Part shown: piece after piece, positions 1-8,360 of the stretch | Layout of the letters: each line of letters starts with the position of its first letter | Position numbering within the stretch: position 1 is the first letter of the stretch | NCBI RefSeq assembly: GCF_014202275.1 | Contig: NZ_JACHGF010000011.1 | Location: forward strand, 62,001 to 126,000 | Direction: 5' to 3' | DNA length: 64,000 nt | Source: Rhabdobacter roseus | GTDB taxonomy: Bacteria > Bacteroidota > Bacteroidia > Cytophagales > Spirosomataceae | Made by a program: the position numbers and the translations under genes | The notes under the pieces: model-generated | Told to the model about the DNA's origin: nothing | Seen by the model: the letters and a program-made list of their open reading frames with translations, nothing else | Database searches by the model: none

Positions 1-194
1 TACATGACGTTAAAATGAGCATCCGGGTAGATACCCTCATAGGCACGGGTAAGCGCATTAACCAGCGGGACGAACGATTCGTCCGCCGCAATGGTAATGG
101 TACCCTGCCGGGGATTATCCAATGACTCCGAAGAAGTACAGCCCAATAGCCCTACTACCGTCAGAAAGCCCATTAAGATTGCTACTAGTTTCAT
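1..194 (-). CDS. PstS-like substrate-binding lipoprotein (N-terminal part, cut by window edge)
   Basis: This is the first 64 codons of a minus-strand gene that runs off the left edge. The start is the ATG at 194-192, two bases after the stop of the upstream small membrane protein. The N-terminus is a hydrophobic leader ending in a lipobox (LLGC, Cys about residue 18), so the product should be a membrane-anchored lipoprotein. The following GTITIAADESFVPLVNALTRA and YEGIYPDAHF stretch resembles the start of PBP-like (PstS/phosphate-type) substrate-binding domains. It is the last visible gene of the exbB-tonB operon. Family assignment rests on about 45 mature residues, so the ligand is unknown. 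Too short for the ORF filters, but clearly translated-looking. Confidence 0.7.
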   Translation of the reverse strand, partial: MKLVAILMGFLTVVGLLGCTSSESLDNPRQGTITIAADESFVPLVNALTRAYEGIYPDAHFNVM

Positions 195-196
195 AT

Positions 197-424
197 CTAA
201 GACGCGCGCTGATTTCTTTTCCAATTGATCCACCCCCGATAGCCCCGGTAAATTCCGTACAGAATGAGTACCGAAGCCAACAAGTACCGCCAGAAACTAC
301 CTACCGGAAATAGCCTAAAAGACGAGGAGGAGGCGATCAGATAGATCCCTCCTCCTGCGTAAATCGGGGCCATCAGCAAAGAGGTAAGATCACTAATCCT
401 CTCATGCAAAGGTTTTCCCTTCAT
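197..424 (-). CDS. small two-helix membrane protein in the ton operon
   Basis: A 75-residue protein with a cytoplasmic-looking charged N-terminus (MKGKPLHERISDLTS), two hydrophobic helices (about residues 15-32 and 44-62) separated by an FRLFPVG-type loop, and a basic C-terminal tail (WINWKRNQRAS). I do not recognise a named family. It lies 8 nt after tonB and 2 nt before the phosphate-binding-like lipoprotein, all on the minus strand, so it is almost certainly co-transcribed with them. That context suggests an accessory inner-membrane subunit of the energy-transduction or uptake apparatus; this role is inference only. Confidence 0.7.
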   Translation of the reverse strand: MKGKPLHERISDLTSLLMAPIYAGGGIYLIASSSSFRLFPVGSFWRYLLASVLILYGIYRGYRGWINWKRNQRAS

Positions 425-432
425 AAACTCCG

Positions 433-1254
433 TTACTCAAGCGTAAAGCTAATGGGTAAGTTAAACTTTACCCGGACCGAACGTCCGGACTGCTTTCCGG
501 GCTTCCACTTAGGCATGGTCTTCACCACTCGCATGGCTTCTTCATCACAGCCAAAGCCTAAGCCCTTTAACACCGACACATCTTGAATACTCCCGTCCGT
601 ATTAACAACGAAGGTCAAAAACACCTTTCCGGAGATGTTGGCCCGTGAGGCTGCCGGAGGGTACTTGATGTGCTTGCTCAGGTACTTGTACATTTCTGCG
701 GCACCACCCGGATATTCGGGCTGCTGCTCTACCACAGTAAAGATTTGTTCCGGGGCAGGAGCTGCTTCCACAACGGTACCTCTACCGGGCGACACGGCTT
801 CTGGAGCGATAATAAGCTCTTCGGCGTTAGGGTCTCCTTTTACGGTCACTTCTGCAGCTACAGCTTCCTTCAATTCTTCCACCGTAGGGGGAGGCGTTTC
901 TTCCGGAACTTCTTCATCCTTCTTTACTTCCGGAGGCAAGAACTTCACCGTATTCACCTTAGGCTGTTCTATAGGCGGCGGCGGTGGTGGTGGTGGTTCG
1001 GCCGGGTCAATGGGCGGTGGTGGCAAATTCATCAAATCTACTTCTACCATTACAGCCTGGTCGTCATCACTTTGAAGGAACTTGTCGATCAAAGTAGGGG
1101 CAAACATAGCCAAAATGAAGATAGAAGCGCCGAATATGGTAGCGCGATTAACGACACCACGATATTCCTGCCGAAGTGAATATGCACCATACGCCTTGTT
1201 TCGATTGGCAAACACTATTTCATCCAGTGTTGCATTCGGGCTCATCTCTGCCAT
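433..1254 (-). CDS. tonB: energy transducer TonB
   Basis: TonB links the proton-motive-force motor ExbB/ExbD to outer-membrane receptors such as SusC proteins. The 273-residue product has the Bacteroidota layout: a short cytoplasmic N-terminus containing the ANRNKAYGAYSLRQ-type motif (residues about 15-30), one transmembrane helix (about 37-57), a periplasmic spacer very rich in Pro, Glu and Lys (two poly-Pro runs between about 75 and 95), and a C-terminal TonB domain (about 180-273; YPGGAAEMYKYL, then IKYPPAA, and a final VKFNLPISF). It follows two exbD genes and exbB with gaps of 33-44 nt, so the complex is encoded as one operon. The proline-rich spacer explains a spurious glycine-rich open frame on the other strand. 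Confidence 0.95.
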   Translation of the reverse strand: MAEMSPNATLDEIVFANRNKAYGAYSLRQEYRGVVNRATIFGASIFILAMFAPTLIDKFLQSDDDQAVMVEVDLMNLPPPPIDPAEPPPPPPPPIEQPKVNTVKFLPPEVKKDEEVPEETPPPTVEELKEAVAAEVTVKGDPNAEELIIAPEAVSPGRGTVVEAAPAPEQIFTVVEQQPEYPGGAAEMYKYLSKHIKYPPAASRANISGKVFLTFVVNTDGSIQDVSVLKGLGFGCDEEAMRVVKTMPKWKPGKQSGRSVRVKFNLPISFTLE

Positions 1255-1287
1255 GGCGCTAGTTGGGTTAATGTTTTAATTTAATTA

Positions 1288-1866
1288 CTACTGGTCTTTG
1301 GCCTCTACTTTATCCCCTAATAACTCTTTTTCCGAAGGAGTAAGTTCATCTACGAGGGCATAACGCTTGGTTTTGGTAATTGCCATCTCATCCAGAATAT
1401 CTACCATGTTTCTATAGGTCGATGCGGGAGTAGGCTTGATAACGACCACAAATGGATCATTCCCCTGCTCATCCTTAGGATTTTGCGAATTGATACGTGT
1501 TTTAGACTTAAACACAATATCCCGAATTTCTGAGCCAAAGCGGGCTGTCCCCATATCGGTTTTGGCCTTGTCATCATCCGCCGCAATTCCATCCAGGTAG
1601 TAGATGTCGTTGTTCCGCCCCAGAAAAATCGTTAATACCTTCGAAGCTTTCAGGGGCTCCGTTTTCTCTTCAATTTTGTCCTTTGCCGGGACGTTGAGAG
1701 TCATGGATGTTGGCTTCGTCATGGTAGTAGCCAGCATAAAGAAGGTAATAAGGAGGAATCCTAAATCTACCATGGGGGTCATATCGACCCGGGTAGACAT
1801 TTTTTTGGCCCTAACCTTACCGTCACCTTTACCGTGCCCACCACCGGATTCTACTATTTCTGCCAT
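1288..1866 (-). CDS. exbD: biopolymer transporter ExbD (copy nearest tonB)
   Basis: ExbD is the proton-conducting partner of ExbB. This 192-residue protein has a Gly-rich basic N-terminus (GGGHGKGDGKVRAKK), then the single transmembrane helix MVDLGFLLITFFMLATTM carrying the conserved membrane aspartate (D34), and a periplasmic domain. It sits between the second exbD (37 nt upstream) and tonB (33 nt downstream). Paired, divergent ExbD paralogues behind one ExbB are common in Bacteroidota and may form a hetero-oligomer. The 207-residue paralogue is equally good by motif, so the two copies are separated here only by position. Confidence 0.93.
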   Translation of the reverse strand: MAEIVESGGGHGKGDGKVRAKKMSTRVDMTPMVDLGFLLITFFMLATTMTKPTSMTLNVPAKDKIEEKTEPLKASKVLTIFLGRNNDIYYLDGIAADDDKAKTDMGTARFGSEIRDIVFKSKTRINSQNPKDEQGNDPFVVVIKPTPASTYRNMVDILDEMAITKTKRYALVDELTPSEKELLGDKVEAKDQ

Positions 1867-1903
1867 TGCTTTACTTTATTTTTTCAGGTGAGACCTTACT
1901 CTT

Positions 1904-2527
1904 TTACTCCTCTTCGGCCACCCAACCCGCTGGGGGTTGTTCAGAACCCGTAATCAGGTTGAACTTGTTGATATTCTGCGATTGCAGGTTTGCCAACACA
2001 TCCTTGAATACTGGAAACTTAGAAGCGTTATCGCCTTTGATGGCGAGCCGGAGCTGGTTGTTGGCCTTACGGGCGGCATATACCCAGTCAGCTAGTTCAC
2101 TCGTTCCGGTCGAATCAACCGGAATTCCGGGCTGCTTTACCTGGCTCATTTGATCCGGCGGCAGACTCAACCAGGACTTTAGCTGGCCAACGGGAAATCC
2201 GAAGCTGGATTGAAAAGAAAACTTCTGCTTTTCAAGATCCGTAAACGAAATCCCCTTGGTTTCGCCCATGTTCTCCAGCATGGCTACTCGGGTAGCTGCT
2301 GCATCCACGCCAAAGTATACTTTGCCCTCGGGACTGATGCTAATGATCATGATCTTTTCGTCCGGCACTTTGATCGCCGAAATAGACGTAGGTGTCGTGA
2401 TCTCTGCTGCTTCGTTTGATTTAAACGTCGCCGTCATGATAAAGAACGTGAGCAACAGAAACGCTACGTCGGTCATGGCCGTCATGTCAGTCGTAGGTGG
2501 GTGCTTTTTTGGTCTTACTTTTCCCAT
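1904..2527 (-). CDS. exbD: biopolymer transporter ExbD (copy nearest exbB)
   Basis: Second ExbD paralogue, 207 residues. A short basic N-terminus (MGKVRPKKHPPTTDM) leads into the transmembrane segment TDVAFLLLTFFIMTATF with the conserved aspartate at D20. The periplasmic part is longer than in the neighbouring copy, with an inserted segment around residues 80-130 (Met/Gln/Ser-rich, ending in PVDSTGTSELADW) that I cannot assign. The C-terminal LAIKGDNASKFPVFKDVL and FNLITGSE stretch matches the usual ExbD end. It is 44 nt downstream of exbB and 37 nt upstream of the second exbD, supporting one transcript. Confidence 0.93.
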   Translation of the reverse strand: MGKVRPKKHPPTTDMTAMTDVAFLLLTFFIMTATFKSNEAAEITTPTSISAIKVPDEKIMIISISPEGKVYFGVDAAATRVAMLENMGETKGISFTDLEKQKFSFQSSFGFPVGQLKSWLSLPPDQMSQVKQPGIPVDSTGTSELADWVYAARKANNQLRLAIKGDNASKFPVFKDVLANLQSQNINKFNLITGSEQPPAGWVAEEE

Positions 2528-2571
2528 ACCCCAAATATATAAGTTTTTTTTATATTAACGAAATTTCAGAA

Positions 2572-3411
2572 TTAATAGTGTGCAGCAAAATTTTGCTGGA
2601 TACTCATTCCGATTTCGTCGATGCTATAAGTAAGGTCATCCACCCGGCTGTTTAGGTAGGCGTATGAAATGGTAGCAATAGCTGCCGTACCGATACCTAA
2701 GGCTGTATTAATCAAAGCTTCGGAAATACCCGTTGCCAGGGCTGCGGAGTCAGGCTGACCCGAAGTACCTAGGGCGGCAAAGGCCTTGATCATCCCGATT
2801 ACCGTTCCTAGAAGGGCTAATAGGGTAGAGGCTGATGCCAGCGTAGCAATGATTGTGAGGTTTTTCTGAAGCATGGGCATTTCCAGGGTAGTAGCCTCCT
2901 CGATTTCTTTTTGAAGAGCGGCCAATTTCTGCTCTTTGTCCAGATTGGTTTCTGTCGTGAGCTGCTTGTACTTCTCCAGGCCGGCTTTAATTACATTTCC
3001 TACTGATCCTCTCTGCTTGTCACACTCTTTGATGGCTTCGTCAATTTGATTACGATCGAGCAGGGTTCTGATTTTCCGTACGAAGGCATCAATGTTGCCA
3101 CTACCGCTTGCTTTACCCAGGGTAATCAGACGCTCAATGGTAAATACAAGTACAATTAAAAAACAGGTCATCAAAATAGGTACAATAGGGCCTCCTTTAT
3201 AGACGATGCCGTAGTAGTCGCCGGGCTTTGGACCTTTTTCATGGTCACCATCAATAAAGTGATCGGGGGACCCCAACACAAACAGGTAAATTGAAAGGGC
3301 AATCACAAACAAAACGGGAATCACCAACGCTGGGTTTAAACCGCCTTTGCCTTTCTTCGGTGCTGCTGCAGGCTTGGCTGCTGGTGCCGGAGTCGTAGCT
3401 TTCTTTTCCAT
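2572..3411 (-). CDS. exbB: MotA/TolQ/ExbB proton channel protein
   Basis: First gene of the ton operon. The 279-residue protein has an Ala/Pro/Lys-rich N-terminal extension (residues 1-25), a first membrane helix (about 28-48), a second (about 77-97), a long cytoplasmic region with the ATTLEMPMLQKNL helix, and two further helices (about 185-210 and 227-250) containing the family signature LLALLGTVIGMIKAF and the small-residue run ALINTALGIGTAAIA. It assembles as a pentamer around ExbD in the inner membrane. A good promoter match lies about 115 nt upstream. The start ATG at 3411 is the only good start before the hydrophobic core. Confidence 0.95.
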   Translation of the reverse strand: MEKKATTPAPAAKPAAAPKKGKGGLNPALVIPVLFVIALSIYLFVLGSPDHFIDGDHEKGPKPGDYYGIVYKGGPIVPILMTCFLIVLVFTIERLITLGKASGSGNIDAFVRKIRTLLDRNQIDEAIKECDKQRGSVGNVIKAGLEKYKQLTTETNLDKEQKLAALQKEIEEATTLEMPMLQKNLTIIATLASASTLLALLGTVIGMIKAFAALGTSGQPDSAALATGISEALINTALGIGTAAIATISYAYLNSRVDDLTYSIDEIGMSIQQNFAAHY

Positions 3412-3850
3412 CAGACTTACTTTTAAAGGGTTAATTTAGATTTTTGGTTGTGAAAGAAATAAAAATTTGGGTTTAATAGATTTTTGTAAAATAAAATTTT
3501 GATTACAGCAAAAATAAGCGATTTCACAAAAGTATGCGTTTTCCTTTTAAAATAAAGCAAAGGTTCGGTCAGATTTTTGATATTTTTTAAAAAGGCAAAT
3601 AAAAAATTGTACTATAATAATAATCTAATAGTCATTACCCCATTCTAATCATTGTTTAAACATCTTTTAATCAACGATTTAAATCCGTTAGTTATATATA
3701 GGTAAATTGTACTATGAATCCCTCAAAGACAAATTTGATTTCTATTATCAGGTAAATCTGACTCGAAAAATAGAGTCTTGATTAGAGAAAAGCAAATTTT
3801 ATTCGGAGATTCCCTTCTATTTAACAACTTCTTCATTTTCCTCCTTGCTC
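3412..3850. other. AT-rich intergenic region between polymerase gene end and exbB start
   Basis: About 440 bp without a gene. Both flanking genes are on the minus strand, so this holds the 3' end of the polymerase transcript and the exbB control region. It is strongly AT-rich. I see a candidate exbB promoter (3527-3561) and a 12-bp direct repeat, AAATTGTACTAT, at 3604-3615 and again at 3704-3715, exactly 100 bp apart. No RNA gene or convincing terminator was seen. Confidence 0.5.
3527..3561 (-). promoter_or_regulatory. candidate promoter of the exbB-tonB operon
   Basis: Read on the minus strand, TTTG (3561-3558) is followed after 23 nt by TACTTTTG (3534-3527). This matches the Bacteroidota promoter pattern TTG-N(17-23)-TAnnTTTG, with the spacer at the long end. 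Transcription would start near 3520, giving a leader of about 110 nt before exbB. Confidence 0.5.
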
Positions 3851-5131
3851 CTACTCCTCTCCCTGCTTCTTTCTTAAATCACCGATGGATCCAAACCCGA
3901 TGACATCTTTCAAAAGCAACTCCGTCTTGAGTTCAGAAACGCGCATAATCGCCTCATTTCCAAAACGTGTTTTGATGTCGTAGTAGGCCTTTCGAAGTAG
4001 GTCGCGCCGGGTATTGTTTTCAAAAAGTGTGTATTGTACCATTTCGGCCGGAACAAAATCATAAACACCGACGTGTAGGCGGCTCAAATAAATACTTAGT
4101 ATCTGTTTGGGAGGCTGACCATGCTCGGCCTTTTTGATACGTTCGAGTAGTAAACGATGAATCTCGGCTCCATCTTGTATCGGAAGGCTACTTCGTACTT
4201 CAACCTCATAACGCAGAGAGGTTGTGTAGCGAGCGGAGAAGGTTATGGCTTTGCAAAACAGGGATTGCGTTACTAAGCGTTTTTCAAGGGAAAAACATAG
4301 CTTCATAAATAGAGTATGTACGTCCTCTACGGTTTGACGCTGTTCGGCGGATAAGCTTCGCATGGCCTGCATGCTCTTATAGTTTAACGGAGTAGTGAGA
4401 TCCATTTCTCCGCCGAAGTTGAGACGATAATGCCAATGCAAGCCTACCACGCTGCGAACTACCTGACGCAATTTTTCGGGCGACGCCTGACGCAGGTGCA
4501 GGGGAGAGTCGATGCCTCCGGCTTGCAGGCGAGCGGCCATGGCACTACCTATACCGGGCAGATCGGTTAATCTTAAAGTACTCAAAATACGGTCTATGTT
4601 TTCTGGATCGATACATACCAAGCCATCGGGCTTTTGTAGGCCCGAGGCTAGCTTAGCTAGAAAAGCGTTGGGAGCTACCCCGATGGAGCAGCGAAGCCAG
4701 TCGCCTACATCACGGCGAATGGCCGCTTTCACTTTATGGCCCACATCCACTATATTTGGGTACATAAGCTGATGGTGGGTCAAATCCACGATCGCTTCAT
4801 CAATACTTCTGGGAAAGACATCCGCCGAAAAGGTTTTTAATACCTCCATAATTTTAATGTGAAAGTCACGATAACGGGCAGGGTTGGTTTCTAAGGGCAC
4901 CAAATCAGGGCATACTTTGATGGCGTCATCCAGGCGCATCCCTACCCTAACGCCCCGCCGCTTGGCCTCAATAGAAGGCGAAATCACACAGCCGTTGCGA
5001 CCCGTATACACACACACCGCAACGGGCCTTTCCCGTAGCCAATAATTGACCTGCTGCTCACAGCTAGCGAAAAAGCTGTTCATGTCTACGAACAATACCG
5101 TAGGTTTCGTGTTGGGATTAGCGTGATTCAT
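3851..5131 (-). CDS. Y-family DNA polymerase (UmuC/DinB-like)
   Basis: Translesion polymerase of 426 residues. The palm starts with FVDMNSFFA (catalytic D16), followed by the GRNGCVISPSIEAKRRGVRVGM substrate-site segment and the second catalytic pair in SIDEAIVDL (D111, E112). A helix-hairpin-helix region follows (LTDLPGIGSAMAARL), then the little-finger domain. QYTLF at about 366-370 fits a sliding-clamp-binding motif. The C-terminus does not show the UmuC-specific tail, so UmuC versus DinB is undecided. It diverges from an HTH-S24 gene across 95 bp containing operator-like repeats, the arrangement expected of a damage-inducible umuDC-like unit in which the S24 protein controls the polymerase. 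Confidence 0.9.
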   Translation of the reverse strand: MNHANPNTKPTVLFVDMNSFFASCEQQVNYWLRERPVAVCVYTGRNGCVISPSIEAKRRGVRVGMRLDDAIKVCPDLVPLETNPARYRDFHIKIMEVLKTFSADVFPRSIDEAIVDLTHHQLMYPNIVDVGHKVKAAIRRDVGDWLRCSIGVAPNAFLAKLASGLQKPDGLVCIDPENIDRILSTLRLTDLPGIGSAMAARLQAGGIDSPLHLRQASPEKLRQVVRSVVGLHWHYRLNFGGEMDLTTPLNYKSMQAMRSLSAEQRQTVEDVHTLFMKLCFSLEKRLVTQSLFCKAITFSARYTTSLRYEVEVRSSLPIQDGAEIHRLLLERIKKAEHGQPPKQILSIYLSRLHVGVYDFVPAEMVQYTLFENNTRRDLLRKAYYDIKTRFGNEAIMRVSELKTELLLKDVIGFGSIGDLRKKQGEE

Positions 5132-5174
5132 GGCTTTTTTTAGTAGCTAGTAGGATATTTGTTTTCTTTATTGT

Positions 5175-5182
5175 TATTTTTG
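5175..5182 (+). promoter_or_regulatory. possible -7 element of the S24 gene
   Basis: TATTTTTG fits TAnnTTTG and would start transcription near 5189, inside the inverted repeats of 5185-5211. The only upstream TTTG (5158-5161) is 13 nt away, too close for the usual spacing, so support is partial. Confidence 0.35.
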
Positions 5183-5184
5183 TG

Positions 5185-5211
5185 TCATAAATATATGATA
5201 CTTTTATCATA
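5185..5211. promoter_or_regulatory. overlapping inverted repeats, probable operator of the S24 repressor/polymerase pair
   Basis: Two interlocking palindromes lie in the divergent gap: TCATA-AATA-TATGA (5185-5198) and TATGATA-CTTT-TATCATA (5194-5200 with 5205-5211, 7-bp perfect arms). The half-site TCATAAA thus appears at 5185 and again at 5207, 22 bp (about two helical turns) apart. This is what a dimeric HTH repressor that controls both divergent genes would need. Function is inferred from position and symmetry. Confidence 0.65.
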
Positions 5212-5226
5212 AACATCCATTGACAT

Positions 5227-5931
5227 ATGAAAAAGGAAGATGAATCAGGGCTTAGTATTCAGGAGCGTCTTAAAGAGGTGTTTGAAGCACTTGATCTAAG
5301 CATTTATCAAATAGCCAAAGACTTGGACGAGAATTCTTCCAAATTTTATAATATCCTGAACGGTCGCGCTAAACCCTCCTACGATACCATCTTACAACTC
5401 TTGAATCATTATCCTCAGGTGAGCGCAGATTTTTTACTGCGTGGTATTCCGCCCGTTCTTCATCCCGGCAACCCTTCCAATGCCCGTTTGCTGGCGGAGC
5501 AGACCTCCTACCAGGAAGTACCCTATGTACCTGTGAAATTTCACGCCAGCTTTGTGGAGACCTACACGCAGGGCTTTCGGTACGAAGAATTGGAAACCTA
5601 CCGGGTCAATAGCGAGGTAGTTAAAAATCTGCGGAGCCCCGTAATTCTGGAAATTTCCGGGAACAGCATGACCCCCCAGCTGGCAGACGGAGCCAAAGTA
5701 CTGGCTACGCCCATTGATCAAGGCGACTGGATGTACCAGTCCGGAGGCGTATTTGCGGTTATTTACCGCGACTTCTTCGTAGTGAAGCGTATTCGGGAAA
5801 ATGAACTATTAACCAAACACTACCTTACCCTGCATTCGGACAATCCTTTGGGAGGAAGCGTAAGTGTGCCCGCTAATGAGATAAGGGGGATTTGGCGGAT
5901 CGCGAGTATTGTAAGCTCTCCTGTCGAATAG
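5227..5931 (+). CDS. HTH-XRE / S24 peptidase-like repressor (LexA/CI type)
   Basis: A 234-residue two-domain regulator. Residues about 10-70 form an XRE-type helix-turn-helix (YQIAKDLDENSSKFYNILNGRAKPSYDTILQLL). The C-terminal S24 domain (about 100-225) has the nucleophile in ISGNSMTP (S147) and the general base in FFVVKRI (K187), the dyad used by LexA, UmuD and phage CI proteins. I do not see a clear Ala-Gly cleavage bond in the linker (NARLLAEQTSYQEV), so self-cleavage may differ or be absent. It diverges from a Y-family polymerase and probably represses it and itself through 5185-5211. Alternative: a prophage-derived repressor, but no phage genes are nearby. Confidence 0.88.
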   Translation: MKKEDESGLSIQERLKEVFEALDLSIYQIAKDLDENSSKFYNILNGRAKPSYDTILQLLNHYPQVSADFLLRGIPPVLHPGNPSNARLLAEQTSYQEVPYVPVKFHASFVETYTQGFRYEELETYRVNSEVVKNLRSPVILEISGNSMTPQLADGAKVLATPIDQGDWMYQSGGVFAVIYRDFFVVKRIRENELLTKHYLTLHSDNPLGGSVSVPANEIRGIWRIASIVSSPVE

Positions 5932-5959
5932 GAGCTATTACCATTCTCCTCGTTTTTCC

Positions 5960-5967
5960 TACCTTTG
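5960..5967 (+). promoter_or_regulatory. -7 element of the helicase gene
   Basis: TACCTTTG matches TAnnTTTG exactly and lies 50 nt upstream of the helicase start codon. No good TTG box was seen at the expected distance. Confidence 0.45.
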
Positions 5968-6016
5968 ACTTTTTCTTCTACCAGAAGGAAAAACGGAAAC
6001 GAACTGGAGAGAAATT

Positions 6017-8272
6017 ATGACTGATTATTTGTCGGGCCTGAACGAACCCCAACGACAGGCCGTCACCCACGGCGACGGTCCGCTGATGATTATAGCCGGA
6101 GCAGGGTCAGGCAAAACACGCGTACTTACCTACCGGATTGCCTACTTAATTGAGAACGGCGTGGACCCGTTCCGCATTCTATCGCTGACTTTTACCAACA
6201 AAGCTGCCGGTGAAATGCGACAGCGCATTGAAAAAGCGGTAGGCTACGAGGCCCGTAACATCTGGATGGGTACCTTCCACTCGGTATTTGCCAAGATATT
6301 ACGCATCGAAGCCCGCTACCTGGGCTATACCAGCGATTTCTCGATCTATGACACCGATGACTCCAAGTCGCTGCTCCGCTCTATTATTAAGGAATATAAA
6401 CTGGACGATAAGGTTTATAAGGTCAATGTCGTATTCAACCGCATTTCGGGTGCCAAAAACCGCCTCGTGTCGGCCGACGACTACCTCAACAACGCGCTGA
6501 TCCAAGCCGATGACGCCGCCGCCCGGATGCCGGAAATTGGCCGTATTTTTAAAGCCTACACCATGCGTTGCTTCCAGGCCAACGCCATGGACTTTGACGA
6601 CCTGCTCTTTAATACGAATATTCTTTTCCGGGACTTTCTGGAGGTACTTAACAAGTACCAGCACAAGTTTAAACACGTCATGGTGGATGAGTTTCAGGAC
6701 ACCAACGTGTCGCAGTACCTCATTACGCGCAAGCTCTCGGCGGTGCATCGCAACATCTGCGTAGTGGGTGACGACGCGCAGAGCATCTACGCCTTCCGGG
6801 GGGCCAACATCGAAAACATTCTTAACTTCGAAAAGGACTTTCCGGACGTACGTACCATCAAGCTCGAGCAAAACTACCGCTCCACGCAAACCATCGTCAA
6901 TACAGCTAACTCGGTCATTGCCCGCAACAAGGCTCAGCTCAAGAAAGAGGTATTTACCCATAATGACGAAGGTACCCTTATCGACGTCATCAAGGCAAAC
7001 TCCGACAACGAGGAAGGTCGGCTCATCGCGACGGCGATCTTTGAAGAAAAGATGCAGCAAAGCCTGACGAACTCTCACTTTGCGATTTTGTACCGTACCA
7101 ACGCCCAGTCGCGGGCTTTTGAAGAGGCGCTTCGGAAGCTGGGCGTCAAGTACCGCATTGTGGGTGGGCTGTCGTTCTACCAGCGGAAGGAGATCAAAGA
7201 TTTGCTGGCTTACCTGCGCTTTATCGTTAACCAGCAGGACGAGGAAGCTTTCAAGCGAATCATTAACCTACCCAAACGAGGTATCGGCGATACCACCGTA
7301 GCTAAGATTGCCGTAACAGCCGCCGAGCATAACGTATCGATTTGGCAGGTAACCGGCCATATTCATCAGTACGTAAGCGGGCGCTCGACCACGCCCATCG
7401 AACAATTTGCTACGCTTATTAAAAGCTATATGCTCTTAGTGGAGCAGGGAAAAGATGCGTACGAAATGGCTTCGCACGTAGCCAAAACCTCCGGTCTACT
7501 TCGTGAACTCTACGAAGACAAAACCGTGGAGGGGCTCTCGCGCTACGAAAACATCCAGGAGCTGCTCAATGCGATTAAGGAATTTGTAGACAATGCTGAT
7601 AACGAAGATAAAACGCTCAGTGCGTTCTTGCAATCGGTGTCGCTGCTCACGAATGCCGACGAACCCGATGACGATGGGGATACGGACCGCGTTACGCTTA
7701 TGACGATTCACTCGGCCAAAGGACTGGAGTTTCGTAATGTCTATATAGTAGGGATGGAGGAGGATCTGTTTCCTAGTCAGATGATGCTCGAAAGTCGGCA
7801 GGATTTGGAAGAGGAGCGGCGCTTGTTTTACGTAGCCATCACCCGGGCCGAACGAAAACTTACCTTCTCCTACGCCGAAAGCCGGTATCAATGGGGACGC
7901 TTGAAAATGTGCGAGCCCAGCCGGTTTCTGCTCGAGGTCGACCAACGGTACCTCAATACCTCCAAAACGACCCGCAGCCTGAACGAACGGGAAACGAGCC
8001 CCAGCCCGATGGCCTTTTTGAAAAATATGACGCCCCGCTCCGCGACTTCGCGACCGGCCGCCAGCAGTGCGCACGTACCCTCCTCTGATTTCAAAGCAAG
8101 CGATACCAGCACGCTTTCCGAAGGGCAGCGGGTGGAACACCCCAAGTTTGGCTTTGGACTGGTTAGCCAAATCGATGTAAACGGTACTGACCGCAAAGCC
8201 GTGGTGAAGTTTGACACGGCGGGCGAAAAAACCCTACTGCTGAGTTTTGCCAAATTGCGCATCTTGGAATAA
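6017..8272 (+). CDS. uvrD: UvrD/PcrA-type ATP-dependent 3'-5' DNA helicase
   Basis: Superfamily 1A helicase for nucleotide excision repair and clearing of DNA-bound proteins. 751 residues, a normal length. Walker A is GAGSGKT (28-34), motif Ia LTFTNKAAGEM (about 57-67), Walker B DEFQDTN (224-230), motif III VVGDDAQSIYAFRGAN, motif IV QNYRST, motif V VTLMTIHSAKGLEFRNVYI and motif VI RRLFYVAITRAE. The C-terminus (EGQRVEHPKFGFGLVSQI onward) is the small Tudor-like domain found in PcrA. It follows the S24 gene by 85 nt, with its own -7 element at 5960, so it need not be part of the damage-inducible pair. Confidence 0.96.
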   Translation: MTDYLSGLNEPQRQAVTHGDGPLMIIAGAGSGKTRVLTYRIAYLIENGVDPFRILSLTFTNKAAGEMRQRIEKAVGYEARNIWMGTFHSVFAKILRIEARYLGYTSDFSIYDTDDSKSLLRSIIKEYKLDDKVYKVNVVFNRISGAKNRLVSADDYLNNALIQADDAAARMPEIGRIFKAYTMRCFQANAMDFDDLLFNTNILFRDFLEVLNKYQHKFKHVMVDEFQDTNVSQYLITRKLSAVHRNICVVGDDAQSIYAFRGANIENILNFEKDFPDVRTIKLEQNYRSTQTIVNTANSVIARNKAQLKKEVFTHNDEGTLIDVIKANSDNEEGRLIATAIFEEKMQQSLTNSHFAILYRTNAQSRAFEEALRKLGVKYRIVGGLSFYQRKEIKDLLAYLRFIVNQQDEEAFKRIINLPKRGIGDTTVAKIAVTAAEHNVSIWQVTGHIHQYVSGRSTTPIEQFATLIKSYMLLVEQGKDAYEMASHVAKTSGLLRELYEDKTVEGLSRYENIQELLNAIKEFVDNADNEDKTLSAFLQSVSLLTNADEPDDDGDTDRVTLMTIHSAKGLEFRNVYIVGMEEDLFPSQMMLESRQDLEEERRLFYVAITRAERKLTFSYAESRYQWGRLKMCEPSRFLLEVDQRYLNTSKTTRSLNERETSPSPMAFLKNMTPRSATSRPAASSAHVPSSDFKASDTSTLSEGQRVEHPKFGFGLVSQIDVNGTDRKAVVKFDTAGEKTLLLSFAKLRILE

Positions 8273-8360
8273 ATGTACTTTCTTTTCCCGTAAATTTCCT
8301 GCTTCGCTTCCTTATAGTACCTAAGTACCTACTCAAACACCCTAAACCAAGTATAGTAGT

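Noticed and set aside
635-1075. Glycine-rich open frame on the plus strand
   Set aside because: Antisense of the proline-rich linker of TonB (CCN codons read as GGN).
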